From JBEKYD01 sp049511335 (lineage in GTDB: Bacteria > Acidobacteriota > Terriglobia > Bryobacterales > Bryobacteraceae), in contig JBEKYD010000279.1 in NCBI GenBank assembly GCA_049511335.1, positions 1 through 10,148 of the forward strand: 10,148 nt of DNA. The letters run 5' to 3'. Every line of letters starts with the position of its first letter. Within the stretch, counting starts at the first letter, position 1. Made by a program: the position numbers and the translations under genes. Positions 1 to 7,071 of this stretch are shown here, piece by piece. The notes under the pieces are model-generated. The model was given only the letters and a program-made list of their open reading frames with translations. It searched no databases and was not told the DNA's origin.

Positions 1-103
1 CACCGCTTTCGAAAAAATGCCTATTTTACAGGTGTTTGAACGGCCTAACGTCCAAATGGAAGCAGGCCTCGACCCTAACCAACTGAATCTGTTCGACTTT
101 TAA
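1..103 (+). CDS. C-terminal end of a probable IS4-family transposase (truncated by the window edge)
   Basis: An open frame enters from the left edge and stops at TAA 101-103, giving about 33 residues that end in NQLNLFDF. A short acidic/hydrophobic tail of the form NQL-x-LF at the extreme C-terminus is common in IS4-type DDE transposases, which move insertion sequences by cut-and-paste; this is the only basis for the name. The catalytic core would lie outside the window, so it cannot be checked. A hairpin at 113-129 follows directly, consistent with the end of an insertion sequence. The frame has no upstream start inside the window. It could also be the tail of an unrelated protein. Confidence 0.5.
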   Translation, partial: TAFEKMPILQVFERPNVQMEAGLDPNQLNLFDF

Positions 104-112
104 CGGGACAGC

Positions 113-129
113 TGTGGGTCTGCCCCACA
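113..129 (+). terminator. Small hairpin after the transposase stop
   Basis: TGTGGG (113-118) pairs with CCCACA (124-129) around the loop TCTGC, and CTTTCTC follows. It lies 9 nt after the transposase stop. It may end that transcript or mark the terminal region of the insertion sequence. There is no clean T-run, so termination is only a guess. Confidence 0.35.
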
Positions 130-158
130 CTTTCTCACCGCAATGTGGAAACTCCAAG

Positions 159-178
159 GACCGGCCGGGAGGCCGGTC
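159..178 (-). terminator. Probable terminator hairpin of the kinase/regulator operon
   Basis: A perfect 8-bp stem, GACCGGCC (159-166) with GGCCGGTC (171-178), closes a 4-nt loop. It sits only 6 nt beyond the stop of the minus-strand response regulator, where a transcription terminator is expected. On the minus strand the stem is followed by CTTGGAGTTT, with no strong U-run. It may therefore act as a bidirectional or 3'-end-protecting structure rather than a textbook intrinsic terminator. Confidence 0.5.
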
Positions 179-184
179 TCACTC

Positions 185-871
185 TTACGCCGTAAACCGG
201 TAGCCTTTGCCGCGAATGGTGTGGATGTGCTTGGGGTGCTGGGGATTCTCTTCCAGCTTCTGGCGCAGCCAGGCAATATGCACGTCGATGGTGCGCGAGG
301 AGACTTCGCTATTGTATTTCCAGACCTTCTGCAGAATTTCCTCGCGCGTCACCACCCGCTCGCGGTGGTCCACCAGGAACTGGAAGAGTTGCATCTCCTT
401 GGCCGCCAGATTGACGGGCTGGCCGTTACGGGTCACCACCGGGCGCTCGAAATCGGCTTCGATGCCGTCGAAGGCGAAAGTGCGCACCGGGATCCGGTCT
501 TCTTTCTGCACACGGCGGAGCAGGGCCTCGATCCGAGCCAGCAGTTCCGCCGGGTCGAACGGCTTGGTCAGGTAGTCGTCGGCGCCCAGTTTCAACCCCA
601 CCACGCGGTCGGCTACCTGGGTCTTGGCGGTGAGCATGAGAATGGCCGAGTCGATTCCCTTCTGCCGCAGCTCGCGGCAGACGTCGAAGCCGGGCTTTTT
701 GGGCAGCATCACGTCCAGGACGATCAGGTCGAATAGTCCGGAGGAGGCCCGCGCCAAACCGGCTTCGCCGTCGGCAGCGGTTTCGAGCGCATAGCCTTGC
801 GCGCTCAACAGGTCCGACAACGTGAGCACCAGGCCAGGGTCGTCTTCAATCAACAGTATGCGAAAACTCAT
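185..871 (-). CDS. OmpR/PhoB-family response regulator
   Basis: A DNA-binding response regulator of 228 aa, the usual length for this family. Residues 1-120 form the receiver: acidic pocket D10/D11, phospho-acceptor D53 in VLDVMLP, the switch threonine T81 and the invariant lysine K103 in TKPF. Residues about 128-228 form a winged-helix effector; RTIDVHIAWLRQKLE and IRGKGYRF are the typical recognition-helix and wing segments. On phosphorylation it should dimerise and bind direct repeats at target promoters in the cytoplasm. The ATG at 871 has a GGAG ribosome-binding site (complement of 879-882) with 6 nt between them, inside the end of the upstream kinase gene. The 26-nt overlap with the kinase implies co-transcription and translational coupling. 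All key residues are intact. The target genes cannot be read from the sequence; the divergent protease is a candidate. Confidence 0.95.
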   Translation of the reverse strand: MSFRILLIEDDPGLVLTLSDLLSAQGYALETAADGEAGLARASSGLFDLIVLDVMLPKKPGFDVCRELRQKGIDSAILMLTAKTQVADRVVGLKLGADDYLTKPFDPAELLARIEALLRRVQKEDRIPVRTFAFDGIEADFERPVVTRNGQPVNLAAKEMQLFQFLVDHRERVVTREEILQKVWKYNSEVSSRTIDVHIAWLRQKLEENPQHPKHIHTIRGKGYRFTA

Positions 872-2540
872 CTTGCAACTCCGCGGGCGCGACCGGCAGC
901 CGCACCACGAATTCGGTTCCTTTCATCGGCTCGCTGCGCAGGGACACCGTGCCGCCGTGCGCTTCGATAATCTTTTTGACGAGGTTGAGGCCTAAGCCCG
1001 CGCCGCGCACCTGGTCCTGCACCGCCCAGCGGCCGCGAAAGAAAGGGTCGAAGACGTGCTTCTGCTCGTCTAACGGGATGCCGGGACCGTGATCGGCCAC
1101 GCGGATTTCTACCGCCGGCGATTCGCCGTCTTCCGCCGCGCTGGCGGAGATTCCGACCCATTTGTGCGTCTCGGTGCCGTACTTGACGGCGTTGTCCACC
1201 AGGTTCTGCAGAGCCAGTTGCACGGCCAGCTTGTCGGCCAGCACGGGTGGGAGATTGGGCGCGACGTGCCGCTCGAATTCGATTCCCGAATCTTCCAGGA
1301 CCACGCGGCCGGTCCCGAGGCCGCCTTCGATGAGCGCGTCCACGGGCACGGCCTCGCGCCGCCGCACGGTCTGGCCGGCGTTGGCTCGGGAGAACTGCAG
1401 CACCTGTTCCACCAAAGTGGTGAGCTTCTCGCTTTCCGCCTGGATCAATTTGCCGTACCGGTCGATCTGCTCCGGCCGGTTCGCCAGGCGGCCGCGCAGA
1501 TTGAATGCGGCGGTGCGAATTACCGCGAGCGGCGTGCGCAGATCGTGGGAGACTCCGGCCACAAAGCTCATTTGCAGCTCCGCCAACCGCTGGCTCTCGC
1601 GGCTGAAGCGGATCAGGGCGTAAACCACGGCTACGATCAGCAACAGAATTCCCGCCGAAACGCCCATGTTCCGGCGCCGCGCCCTGGCCACCGTGGCTTC
1701 GAGCGTTCCCATCGGATCCCAAACCGACAGCCGCCAGCGCCCGCTGGCTGCCCCGATCGTCCCCGCTCGCGGACCCCGCCCGGAGGTGTCCGGATCGGGC
1801 CGCACCTCCAGCAGCAATACGGAAGCGTCCGCAGGCGTTCCGGCGCGATGGCCAGCCGCCGGCGACAAGCGGAAAATGCTCACGTCCGGAGCCCCGCTGG
1901 CGGTCACTTCCGCGTCGTAACCGATGCGCCCCCGCTCGCCGATATAGCGCTCCAACAACTCCGGCAGAAGAGAGTTGCGCACGTAATCCAGGTTCAATTC
2001 CGCCATCAGCCATTCCGGCTTGCCCGGCTCGGCCGGATCGAAGCGGGTCCATTCCAGCAGATCCGTCGAGCGCGGATCTTCGGGAGGCGTCGCCTCGCCT
2101 TTCCAGCGCAGGGTCAGCCGATCGCGCAGCGATCCCCATTCCACCGGCCATGCCGCCGGCGTTGCCTCACCCGGCTGCTCGTCCAAGCTCCACAGCTTTA
2201 GCTCGCCATCGAGCGGAGCCGCCAGGGCAACCCGATGAAACATCGGCTCCTGTTGTTGCTTCCAGCGAAGGTATTGAGCCGCGTACGCCGCTTCCCTTCC
2301 GGCGGCGCGAATCCTGTCCGGTTCCGGAAACAATGTCATCGCGGCGTTGTCGATTCGTTCGTTGAAATTGGCGCTCAGCAGGTTGAGCCGCGCCTCCAGG
2401 TTGCTTTGCAGCCAACCCCGTTGCGCTACGCTGACTTCCGCGATCCAGCGGTATTGCAAAAGCGCCAACACCCCCAGCAGCAGAGTGAGCAGGGCCACCC
2501 AACCCCACGCTAGCCAGGCCTGCCGCTTCGTGTTAGCCAT
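846..2540 (-). CDS. Membrane sensor histidine kinase
   Basis: A 564-aa kinase from the ATG at 2540 (MANTKRQ). Membrane segments lie at about residues 8-29 and 292-311, leaving a periplasmic sensor region of roughly 260 residues that I do not recognise. There is no clear HAMP linker. The HisKA dimerisation domain follows with the phospho-acceptor H332 in SHDLRTPL. The HATPase domain has the N box (N446, N450 in LQNLVDNAVKYG), the G1 box DHGPGIP (483-489), an F box FDPFFRG and the G2 box GAGLGLNL (513-520). It should autophosphorylate and pass phosphate to D53 of the overlapping regulator. The frame is open up to 2627, but that 29-residue extension would put charged sequence before the first membrane segment and runs into the divergent promoter region, so 2540 is preferred. 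No good ribosome-binding site precedes either start. Confidence 0.93.
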   Translation of the reverse strand: MANTKRQAWLAWGWVALLTLLLGVLALLQYRWIAEVSVAQRGWLQSNLEARLNLLSANFNERIDNAAMTLFPEPDRIRAAGREAAYAAQYLRWKQQQEPMFHRVALAAPLDGELKLWSLDEQPGEATPAAWPVEWGSLRDRLTLRWKGEATPPEDPRSTDLLEWTRFDPAEPGKPEWLMAELNLDYVRNSLLPELLERYIGERGRIGYDAEVTASGAPDVSIFRLSPAAGHRAGTPADASVLLLEVRPDPDTSGRGPRAGTIGAASGRWRLSVWDPMGTLEATVARARRRNMGVSAGILLLIVAVVYALIRFSRESQRLAELQMSFVAGVSHDLRTPLAVIRTAAFNLRGRLANRPEQIDRYGKLIQAESEKLTTLVEQVLQFSRANAGQTVRRREAVPVDALIEGGLGTGRVVLEDSGIEFERHVAPNLPPVLADKLAVQLALQNLVDNAVKYGTETHKWVGISASAAEDGESPAVEIRVADHGPGIPLDEQKHVFDPFFRGRWAVQDQVRGAGLGLNLVKKIIEAHGGTVSLRSEPMKGTEFVVRLPVAPAELQDEFSHTVD

Positions 2541-2695
2541 GTTAAAATTTTGCAGTAAGTTCTTTGTTCTTCTACATGGACGGTTGAACCCGCCCAGAGG
2601 CGTACGAGAATTTGTACCCGGCTGCAAAAGATAGCCCGTCTACCAGGATGTCCGCGCCCTCAGCGCTAGTCCTATTAAGGAGAATCCTGACCCCA
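2541..2695. promoter_or_regulatory. Divergent intergenic region between kinase and protease
   Basis: This 155-nt region must carry the promoters of the minus-strand kinase operon and the plus-strand protease. On the plus strand, TTGAAC (2584-2589) and AGAATT (2607-2612) with a 17-nt spacer are a weak sigma-70-like candidate for the protease. I see no convincing -10/-35 pair for the kinase and no clear direct repeat that would mark an OmpR-type binding site. AAGGAG at 2677-2682 is the likely ribosome-binding site of the protease. Confidence 0.35.
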
Positions 2696-4879
2696 ATGAT
2701 TCCACGCTATCTTACTGTTTGTGCGATTTGTCTTTGGGCCGCGGGCCTCGCGGCCGCCCAGGTTGCGGCTGCCGGCCGGACAGCCGGGCCGTTGATTACT
2801 CAGAAGATCGACCAATCGAAGATGGTGGCCTTGGCCGGCAATACCCGGCCGGAAGCCACCTCGGCTAACGATCGCGGCGCCGTGGCCGATTCGCTGCCGC
2901 TCGAGCATATCCAGCTTCAACTCCGGCGCTCAACCGAGCAAACCGAAGCCGTGGAGCGGGCCATTGCCGATCTCCAAAATCCCAAATCCCCGAACTTCCA
3001 CAAATGGCTGACCGCGGAGCAGTTCGGCGCCAAATACGGAGCTTCGCAGGCGGATATCGATACGGTGACGGCCTGGCTTGCCAGCCATGGTTTTACAGTC
3101 AACCAGGTGTATCCCAACGGCCTCGTAGTGGACTTCTCCGGCAACGCAGGCGAGATCCGGCGGACGTTTCAGACCGAGATGCACTATTTGGATGTGAACG
3201 GCGTGCGGCACATCGCCAACATGAGCGACCCCAAAATTCCGGCCGCGCTGGCATCCGGGGTAGCTGGCATCGTGTCGCTGCATGACTTTACGCCCCACTC
3301 CATGAAGCGCGCGCGCCCGCAGTACACCTTCACGTCTCAAGGCCAAACCTACCAGGCCCTAACGCCGGAAGATGTGGCAACGATCTACAATCTGAATCCG
3401 CTGTTCGCCGCCGGGGTGACGGGCCAAGGCCAGACCGTGGCCGTGATCGAAGATACCAATCTGTACAGTTCCGCCGACTGGACTACGTTCCGCACCACCT
3501 TCGGACTAGCGCAATATTCGACAGGCTCTCTCACCACCGTCCAACCGGCGCCCGCTTCCGGCGCTTCGAACTGCCTGAACCCGGGCATTGTGGGCGCCGA
3601 CGATGAGGAAGCCGCTCTCGATGCCGAATGGGCCAGCGCCGCGGCCCCCGGCGCGGCCATTGAAGTCGCCGCCTGCGCCGACACGCGGGCCACCTACGGC
3701 CAACTCATCGCCATCCAGAACCTCGTCAACTCGGCCAACCCGCCGTCGGTCGTCAGCATCAGCTACGGCGAATGCGAAGCCGAGAACGGAGCCACGGGCA
3801 ACGCGGCTTTCAACCTGCTCTATCAGCAGGCGGCAGCCGAGGGGATCTCGGTTTTCGTGGCGGCCGGAGACGAGGGCGCCGCCAGTTGCGATGCCGGCGC
3901 TACGGTCGCCACTCATGGAATCGGCGTGAGCGCGTGGGCGTCCACGGTTTACAACGTCGCCGTGGGCGGCACCGATTTTGCCGACAATTACGACAACACC
4001 ACTTCCAATTACTGGAACGCCAGCAACGACGCCAACTACGGCTCGGCGCTATCCTACATCCCCGAAATCCCCTGGGACGATTCCTGCGCCAGTACTTTGC
4101 TGTCCGGTTACCTTGGCTACGCCAGCCCCTATGGGTCCGACGGTTTTTGCGCCAGCGGAATGGCGCGAGAATACGGCTTGGTGCAAGTCGTGGCAGGCAG
4201 CGGCGGGCCGAGCGGCTGCGCCACCGGTTATCCCACCACCGCGGGAGTCGTGGGCGGCACCTGTGCCGGGTGGCCCAAGCCGTCTTGGCAATCGGGTGTC
4301 AACGGAATTCCCAGCGACAACGTCCGCGATATTCCGGACGTTTCCCTGTTCGCCGGCACCGGCGTCTGGGGCCACTACTACGTGATTTGTTTCAGCGACA
4401 TCCGCAATGGCGGAGCTTCCTGCACCGGCGATCCTAGCAATTGGGCCGGCGGCGGCGGCACTTCTTTCGCGACCCCGATCCTGGCCGGCGTGCAGGCGCT
4501 GGTGAACCAGAATGCCGGCAGCCCTCAAGGCAACCCCAATCCCATTTATTACAGCCTGGCCGCCAACTCCGCTTCCGTGTGCACCTCTTCGAACGGCGAC
4601 ACCGGTTCGAGCCCGTGTATTTTTCACAACATCAACCAGGGAGATATTTCCGTGGATTGCGGTGGCAACCAGAGTTGCTACGGCGCGGTCACGGTCACCA
4701 GCGGCGGCGGGCGGCGCGGTTTCGGCGGCGGTTTTACCACATCCACCGGCGGCGCTCTTTCCACATCCACCTCGGCTTTCTCCCCGGCGTTCCCAGCCGC
4801 GGCCGGCTGGAACCTGGCCACCGGCTTGGGCAGCATCAACGCTTATAACCTGGTCATGAATTGGGCCGGCGGCCAATAG
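2696..4879 (+). CDS. Secreted S53 (sedolisin/pro-kumamolisin) serine-carboxyl peptidase
   Basis: A 727-aa exported acid-type endopeptidase of the sedolisin family. A signal peptide at residues 1 to about 22 (charged start, hydrophobic core, AAAQ end) precedes a pro-kumamolisin activation domain at about 60-200, with the typical SPNFHKWLTAEQFGAKYG segment. The catalytic domain covers about 222-727. The expected Glu-x3-Asp pair is E305/D309, the oxyanion aspartate is D392 in AAGDEG, and the nucleophile is S590 in GGGGTSFATP. The C-terminal part, with GDIS (649-652) and AGWNLATGLGSINAYN, matches the family's calcium-binding end. A Gly/Ser/Thr-rich insert at about 669-696 interrupts that region. 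The ATG at 2696 is chosen because it gives a compact signal peptide and has AAGGAG 13 nt upstream; in-frame starts at 2648 and 2612 would lengthen the N-terminus. It probably degrades extracellular protein after pro-domain removal. It is divergent from the kinase operon. Confidence 0.93.
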   Translation: MIPRYLTVCAICLWAAGLAAAQVAAAGRTAGPLITQKIDQSKMVALAGNTRPEATSANDRGAVADSLPLEHIQLQLRRSTEQTEAVERAIADLQNPKSPNFHKWLTAEQFGAKYGASQADIDTVTAWLASHGFTVNQVYPNGLVVDFSGNAGEIRRTFQTEMHYLDVNGVRHIANMSDPKIPAALASGVAGIVSLHDFTPHSMKRARPQYTFTSQGQTYQALTPEDVATIYNLNPLFAAGVTGQGQTVAVIEDTNLYSSADWTTFRTTFGLAQYSTGSLTTVQPAPASGASNCLNPGIVGADDEEAALDAEWASAAAPGAAIEVAACADTRATYGQLIAIQNLVNSANPPSVVSISYGECEAENGATGNAAFNLLYQQAAAEGISVFVAAGDEGAASCDAGATVATHGIGVSAWASTVYNVAVGGTDFADNYDNTTSNYWNASNDANYGSALSYIPEIPWDDSCASTLLSGYLGYASPYGSDGFCASGMAREYGLVQVVAGSGGPSGCATGYPTTAGVVGGTCAGWPKPSWQSGVNGIPSDNVRDIPDVSLFAGTGVWGHYYVICFSDIRNGGASCTGDPSNWAGGGGTSFATPILAGVQALVNQNAGSPQGNPNPIYYSLAANSASVCTSSNGDTGSSPCIFHNINQGDISVDCGGNQSCYGAVTVTSGGGRRGFGGGFTTSTGGALSTSTSAFSPAFPAAAGWNLATGLGSINAYNLVMNWAGGQ

Positions 4880-4888
4880 GCTCAGTTA

Positions 4889-5001
4889 GTGTTGCGGCAA
4901 CGGCTCCCCCACGGCCGTGGCTCGGTTTGAGTTCGCGAACTTTCGCAGGTACGTGTGATGCAATCCGCCTCGCGGCCGTGAGGAAGCGGTTGCCGCAACA
5001 C
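4889..5001. repeat. Large inverted repeat between protease and SDR gene
   Basis: The arms 4889-4917 and 4973-5001 are complementary at 26 of 29 positions; the outer 13 bp (GTGTTGCGGCAAC) are perfect. The 55-nt loop contains a perfect 12-bp palindrome, AGTTCGCGAACT (4930-4941). The element begins 10 nt after the protease stop and ends 17 nt before the SDR start. It could terminate the protease transcript, act as a leader structure for the SDR mRNA, or be a small palindromic mobile repeat. No flanking target-site duplication is obvious. Confidence 0.8.
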
Positions 5002-5017
5002 GCGCTATCTTCATAGA

Positions 5018-5749
5018 GTGGACGACCTCAAAGGAAGACTGGCGCTCGTCACCGGTTCGAGCCGGGGAATTGGCCGCGCCATCGCATTGGCGCTCGCCCA
5101 GGCCGGCGCCGACGTTGTGCTCAATTTCCGCACCCGTGCGGCTGAAGCTGCCGCCGTGGAACGCGAGATCCGCCGATTGGAAAGACAGTGTCTCTCGGTT
5201 CAGGCGGACGTGTCCGTTGCCGGGGAGGTGGCGCGGCTGGTCGGCGCCGCCCAAGACCGGTTCGGCCCCATCGGCATCCTGGTGAACAATGCGGGTATCG
5301 CCAAGCCGCAGCCGATCGAAGAGATCACCGAGCGGGATTGGGACGAGGCGATCGACGTGAATCTCAAGTCCTGCTTCCTGATGACCGCGGCGGCGTTGCC
5401 GGCCATGCGCAGCCTCAAGTGGGGCCGCATTATCAACCTTTCCTCGGTGGCCGCTCAGGTGGGTGGGGTGGTCGGCCCGCACTATGCCGCCTCCAAAGCC
5501 GGCATGCTCGGCCTGACCCACTTCTATGCGCAACGGCTGGCCAAGGAAGGCATCACCGTCAACTCCATCGCACCGGCGCTGGTGGAAACCGAGATGGTGA
5601 CGTCGAACCTCAACGCGCGGCCGGAGCGAATCCCCATCGGCCGATTCGGATTGCCGGACGAGGTCGCCGAAGTGGCCCTGATGCTGGCCCGCAACGGGTA
5701 CATCACCGGACAGACCATCAACGTCAATGGCGGCTGGTTCATGAGCTGA
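5018..5749 (+). CDS. Short-chain dehydrogenase/reductase, FabG-like
   Basis: A 243-aa classical SDR, the usual length for 3-oxoacyl-ACP reductase-like enzymes. It has the NAD(P)-binding motif TGSSRGIG (12-19), the NNAG motif (90-93), catalytic N115, S143, Y156 and K160 (YAASK), and a C-terminal TGQTINVNGGW segment typical of FabG-like enzymes. R16 in the glycine motif and R38 after the second strand (NFRTR) favour NADPH over NADH. It should reduce a carbonyl to an alcohol in the cytoplasm; the natural substrate cannot be fixed from sequence, because many FabG-like SDRs act outside fatty-acid synthesis and no acyl-carrier or ketosynthase gene is nearby. Translation starts at GTG 5018, since the homologous N-terminus begins MDDLKGR. 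There is no recognisable ribosome-binding site. It stands alone between two large inverted repeats. Confidence 0.9.
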   Translation: MDDLKGRLALVTGSSRGIGRAIALALAQAGADVVLNFRTRAAEAAAVEREIRRLERQCLSVQADVSVAGEVARLVGAAQDRFGPIGILVNNAGIAKPQPIEEITERDWDEAIDVNLKSCFLMTAAALPAMRSLKWGRIINLSSVAAQVGGVVGPHYAASKAGMLGLTHFYAQRLAKEGITVNSIAPALVETEMVTSNLNARPERIPIGRFGLPDEVAEVALMLARNGYITGQTINVNGGWFMS

Positions 5750-5751
5750 GC

Positions 5752-5843
5752 GGTGGGACAGACCATCGTCTTCGTGGTCTGTCATGGCCCTCGCGATACC
5801 GCGGCAGCTCGACGAACGACAAAAAACGATCGTCTGTCCCACC
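5752..5843. repeat. Inverted repeat with a competing inner hairpin after the SDR gene
   Basis: The outer arms 5752-5772 and 5823-5843 pair at 19 of 21 positions, starting with a perfect 12 bp, GGTGGGACAGAC. Inside the left half, GACAGACCA (5757-5765) also pairs perfectly with TGGTCTGTC (5775-5783) across a 9-nt loop. The two structures share the same left strand and cannot form together. The element starts 3 nt after the SDR stop, so it may end or stabilise that mRNA. It also resembles a palindromic intergenic repeat. Confidence 0.75.
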
Positions 5844-5919
5844 TGGTTTCCCGTAGATTCACCGTCAGGCCGGTGGTTTGGGTTGGGGTTTGAAAAAACA
5901 AATTGCGGCATGGGTAAGG
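5844..5919. other. Non-coding spacer
   Basis: I see no gene here. There is only a short potential stem (CACCG/CGGTG around 5860-5875) and an A-rich run at 5893-5901. It lies between the SDR hairpin and the first degenerate direct repeat. Confidence 0.5.
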
Positions 5920-5994
5920 CTAGTCATTTCCGTGGTTTAAGGCCATTGAGGGCGAACCCTGCGGGAGCTTGGGTCTTGTGCGATTTGTGCATTT
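5920..5994 (+). repeat. Degenerate 75-bp direct repeat, copy A
   Basis: It starts CTAGTCAT and ends TTTGTGCATTT. It shares GGGCGAACCC, GCTTGG and the TTGTGC...TTGTGCATTT tail with copy B at 6104-6177, in the same order and orientation. By eye the two copies agree at about three quarters of positions. No convincing protein is encoded on either strand. Confidence 0.6.
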
Positions 5995-6103
5995 TATGGT
6001 GAAATCCGGTCTGCTGCTGGCCGGCGCGACGTAGCAACCGCACACTCGCATTCCGGGCCACGGATGCACAAAAACGAGGCGGTCGGCGCCGGTATCGATA
6101 AAA

Positions 6104-6177
6104 CCAGTCATATCTATTGATTAAGCCACATTGGGGCGAACCCATCGAGGCTTGGTTTTGTGCAGTTTTGTGCATTT
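6104..6177 (+). repeat. Degenerate 75-bp direct repeat, copy B
   Basis: The partner of the repeat at 5920-5994, beginning CCAGTCAT and carrying the same GGGCGAACCC, GCTTGG and TTTTGTGCATTT blocks. It ends 3 nt before the long repeat at 6181. The 109 nt between the two copies hold nothing I recognise. Confidence 0.6.
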
Positions 6178-6180
6178 AGG

Positions 6181-6468
6181 CCTCTTTTTGTCGGTAGCGC
6201 GGCAACGTGTCGGGTCCCGGCACGGCGGGCGCGTGCCCGTGCCAGTTTGTTTACCCTCCCTCGACCATGATAGAACGGCGGGAACGGGCTGTTTTTGGCT
6301 GGCGATTTGTTTTCAGTGGGTTACGAGCTTGAATGGGGTGTGACCGGGTTTGTGAAGGCGGTGAGCAGCGGCGGCAATTCCCGCTAACCGGTTGACAGCA
6401 AGGCGCTTGGGTGAGGTCGGGCCAGCGTTTATATACGCCAGCGGGCGCCGGGAGCCGAAACTTGGGCG
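6181..6468 (+). repeat. Long dispersed repeat, copy 1 (about 288 bp)
   Basis: Matches 8806-9090 in the same orientation from CCTCTTTTTGTCGG to GAAACTTGGGCG. By eye there are about 20 substitutions, mostly transitions, and a few 1-3 nt gaps, so roughly 90% identity. The variable part is near the start (about 6210-6255). The most constant part is the middle, including a possible stem in which ACCGGGTT (6343-6350) pairs with AACCGGT (6386-6392) with one bulged G. Small open frames in it are interrupted or shift between copies, so it is unlikely to be protein-coding. It lies between the convergent ends of the SDR and bacterioferritin genes. Confidence 0.85.
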
Positions 6469-6594
6469 CAGAGGTTTCCTATCTCCGATCGACTGGCCGG
6501 TCGGAAAAGTGGAAACACGTAGCCTGTCACTGGTTTTACTGGTTTCCCTCACTTCCCGCTCCGCAAGAAACGGAAGGGGAATTCGTGAGTGTCC
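6469..6594. other. Non-coding 3' region of bacterioferritin
   Basis: I see no gene. There is a short near-palindrome, CGACTGGCCGGTCG, near 6490-6503. No clear terminator with a U-run follows the bacterioferritin stop. Confidence 0.45.
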
Positions 6595-7071
6595 CTACTT
6601 CTCTTCCCGAATTTGCTGACTCAGGTAGCGTTCGTAGCCGATCTCGCCAATTTGATGGAGTTGCGCTTCCAGCCAATCGACGTGACCTTCTTCAGCCTTC
6701 AAAAGGCGCTCGAACAACTCCCTTGAGCCATTGTCGCCTTCGTCACGAGCGATCTGGATTGCCCGGTTGTATAGCGCCACGGCTTCCATTTCCAGCTTGA
6801 GATCGCTTTCGACCTGTTCCTTGACGTTCTGCCCCACCAAGAGCTTCAACAACTCGGTGAGGTTGGGCGTACCGTCGAGAAACAGGATGCGTTCGATAAG
6901 TGCTTCGGCGTGCTTCATTTCAACAATGGACAGCTTTTTGATGTAGCCGCCCAATTTGTCATACTGCCAGTTCTCACACATCTCGGCGTGGAGAAAGTAT
7001 TGGGTGATGGCCGTCAACTCCTCCTGCAGTGCTTCATTCAATAGAGCGATGACTTTGGGGTTGCCTTGCAT
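6595..7071 (-). CDS. bfr: Bacterioferritin (haem-containing iron storage protein)
   Basis: From the ATG at 7071 this is 158 aa, exactly the length of Escherichia coli bacterioferritin, and residues align by number. The diiron ferroxidase ligands E18, E51, H54, E94, E127 and H130 are all present, as are Y25 and W133. M52, the residue that binds haem b between subunits, is present in EMKHAE, which identifies bacterioferritin rather than ferritin or Dps. The protein should form a 24-subunit shell that oxidises Fe(II) and stores it as a ferric mineral in the cytoplasm. An in-frame GTG at 7095 would add 8 residues; 7071 is preferred because the family begins M-x-G-x-PKVI. Neither start has a good ribosome-binding site. 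It follows the RRM gene on the same strand after about 170 nt. No bacterioferritin-associated ferredoxin gene is in view. Confidence 0.95.
   Translation of the reverse strand: MQGNPKVIALLNEALQEELTAITQYFLHAEMCENWQYDKLGGYIKKLSIVEMKHAEALIERILFLDGTPNLTELLKLLVGQNVKEQVESDLKLEMEAVALYNRAIQIARDEGDNGSRELFERLLKAEEGHVDWLEAQLHQIGEIGYERYLSQQIREEK

Noticed and set aside
868..2151. A 427-codon minus-strand frame inside the kinase gene, and a 370-codon plus-strand frame at 1089-2201
   Set aside because: Both lie in other frames of the histidine kinase, are rich in Arg/Ala/Gly, and contain no domain signal.
5752..5843. A CRISPR or riboswitch
   Set aside because: There is only one inverted repeat with no regularly spaced direct repeats, and it lies after the gene rather than in a leader; no known riboswitch core is recognisable.
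4886..5911. A 341-codon open frame on the minus strand across the SDR gene
   Set aside because: It is antisense to a clearly real SDR with all catalytic motifs, has no recognisable domain, and spans both inverted repeats; it is a by-product of high GC content.
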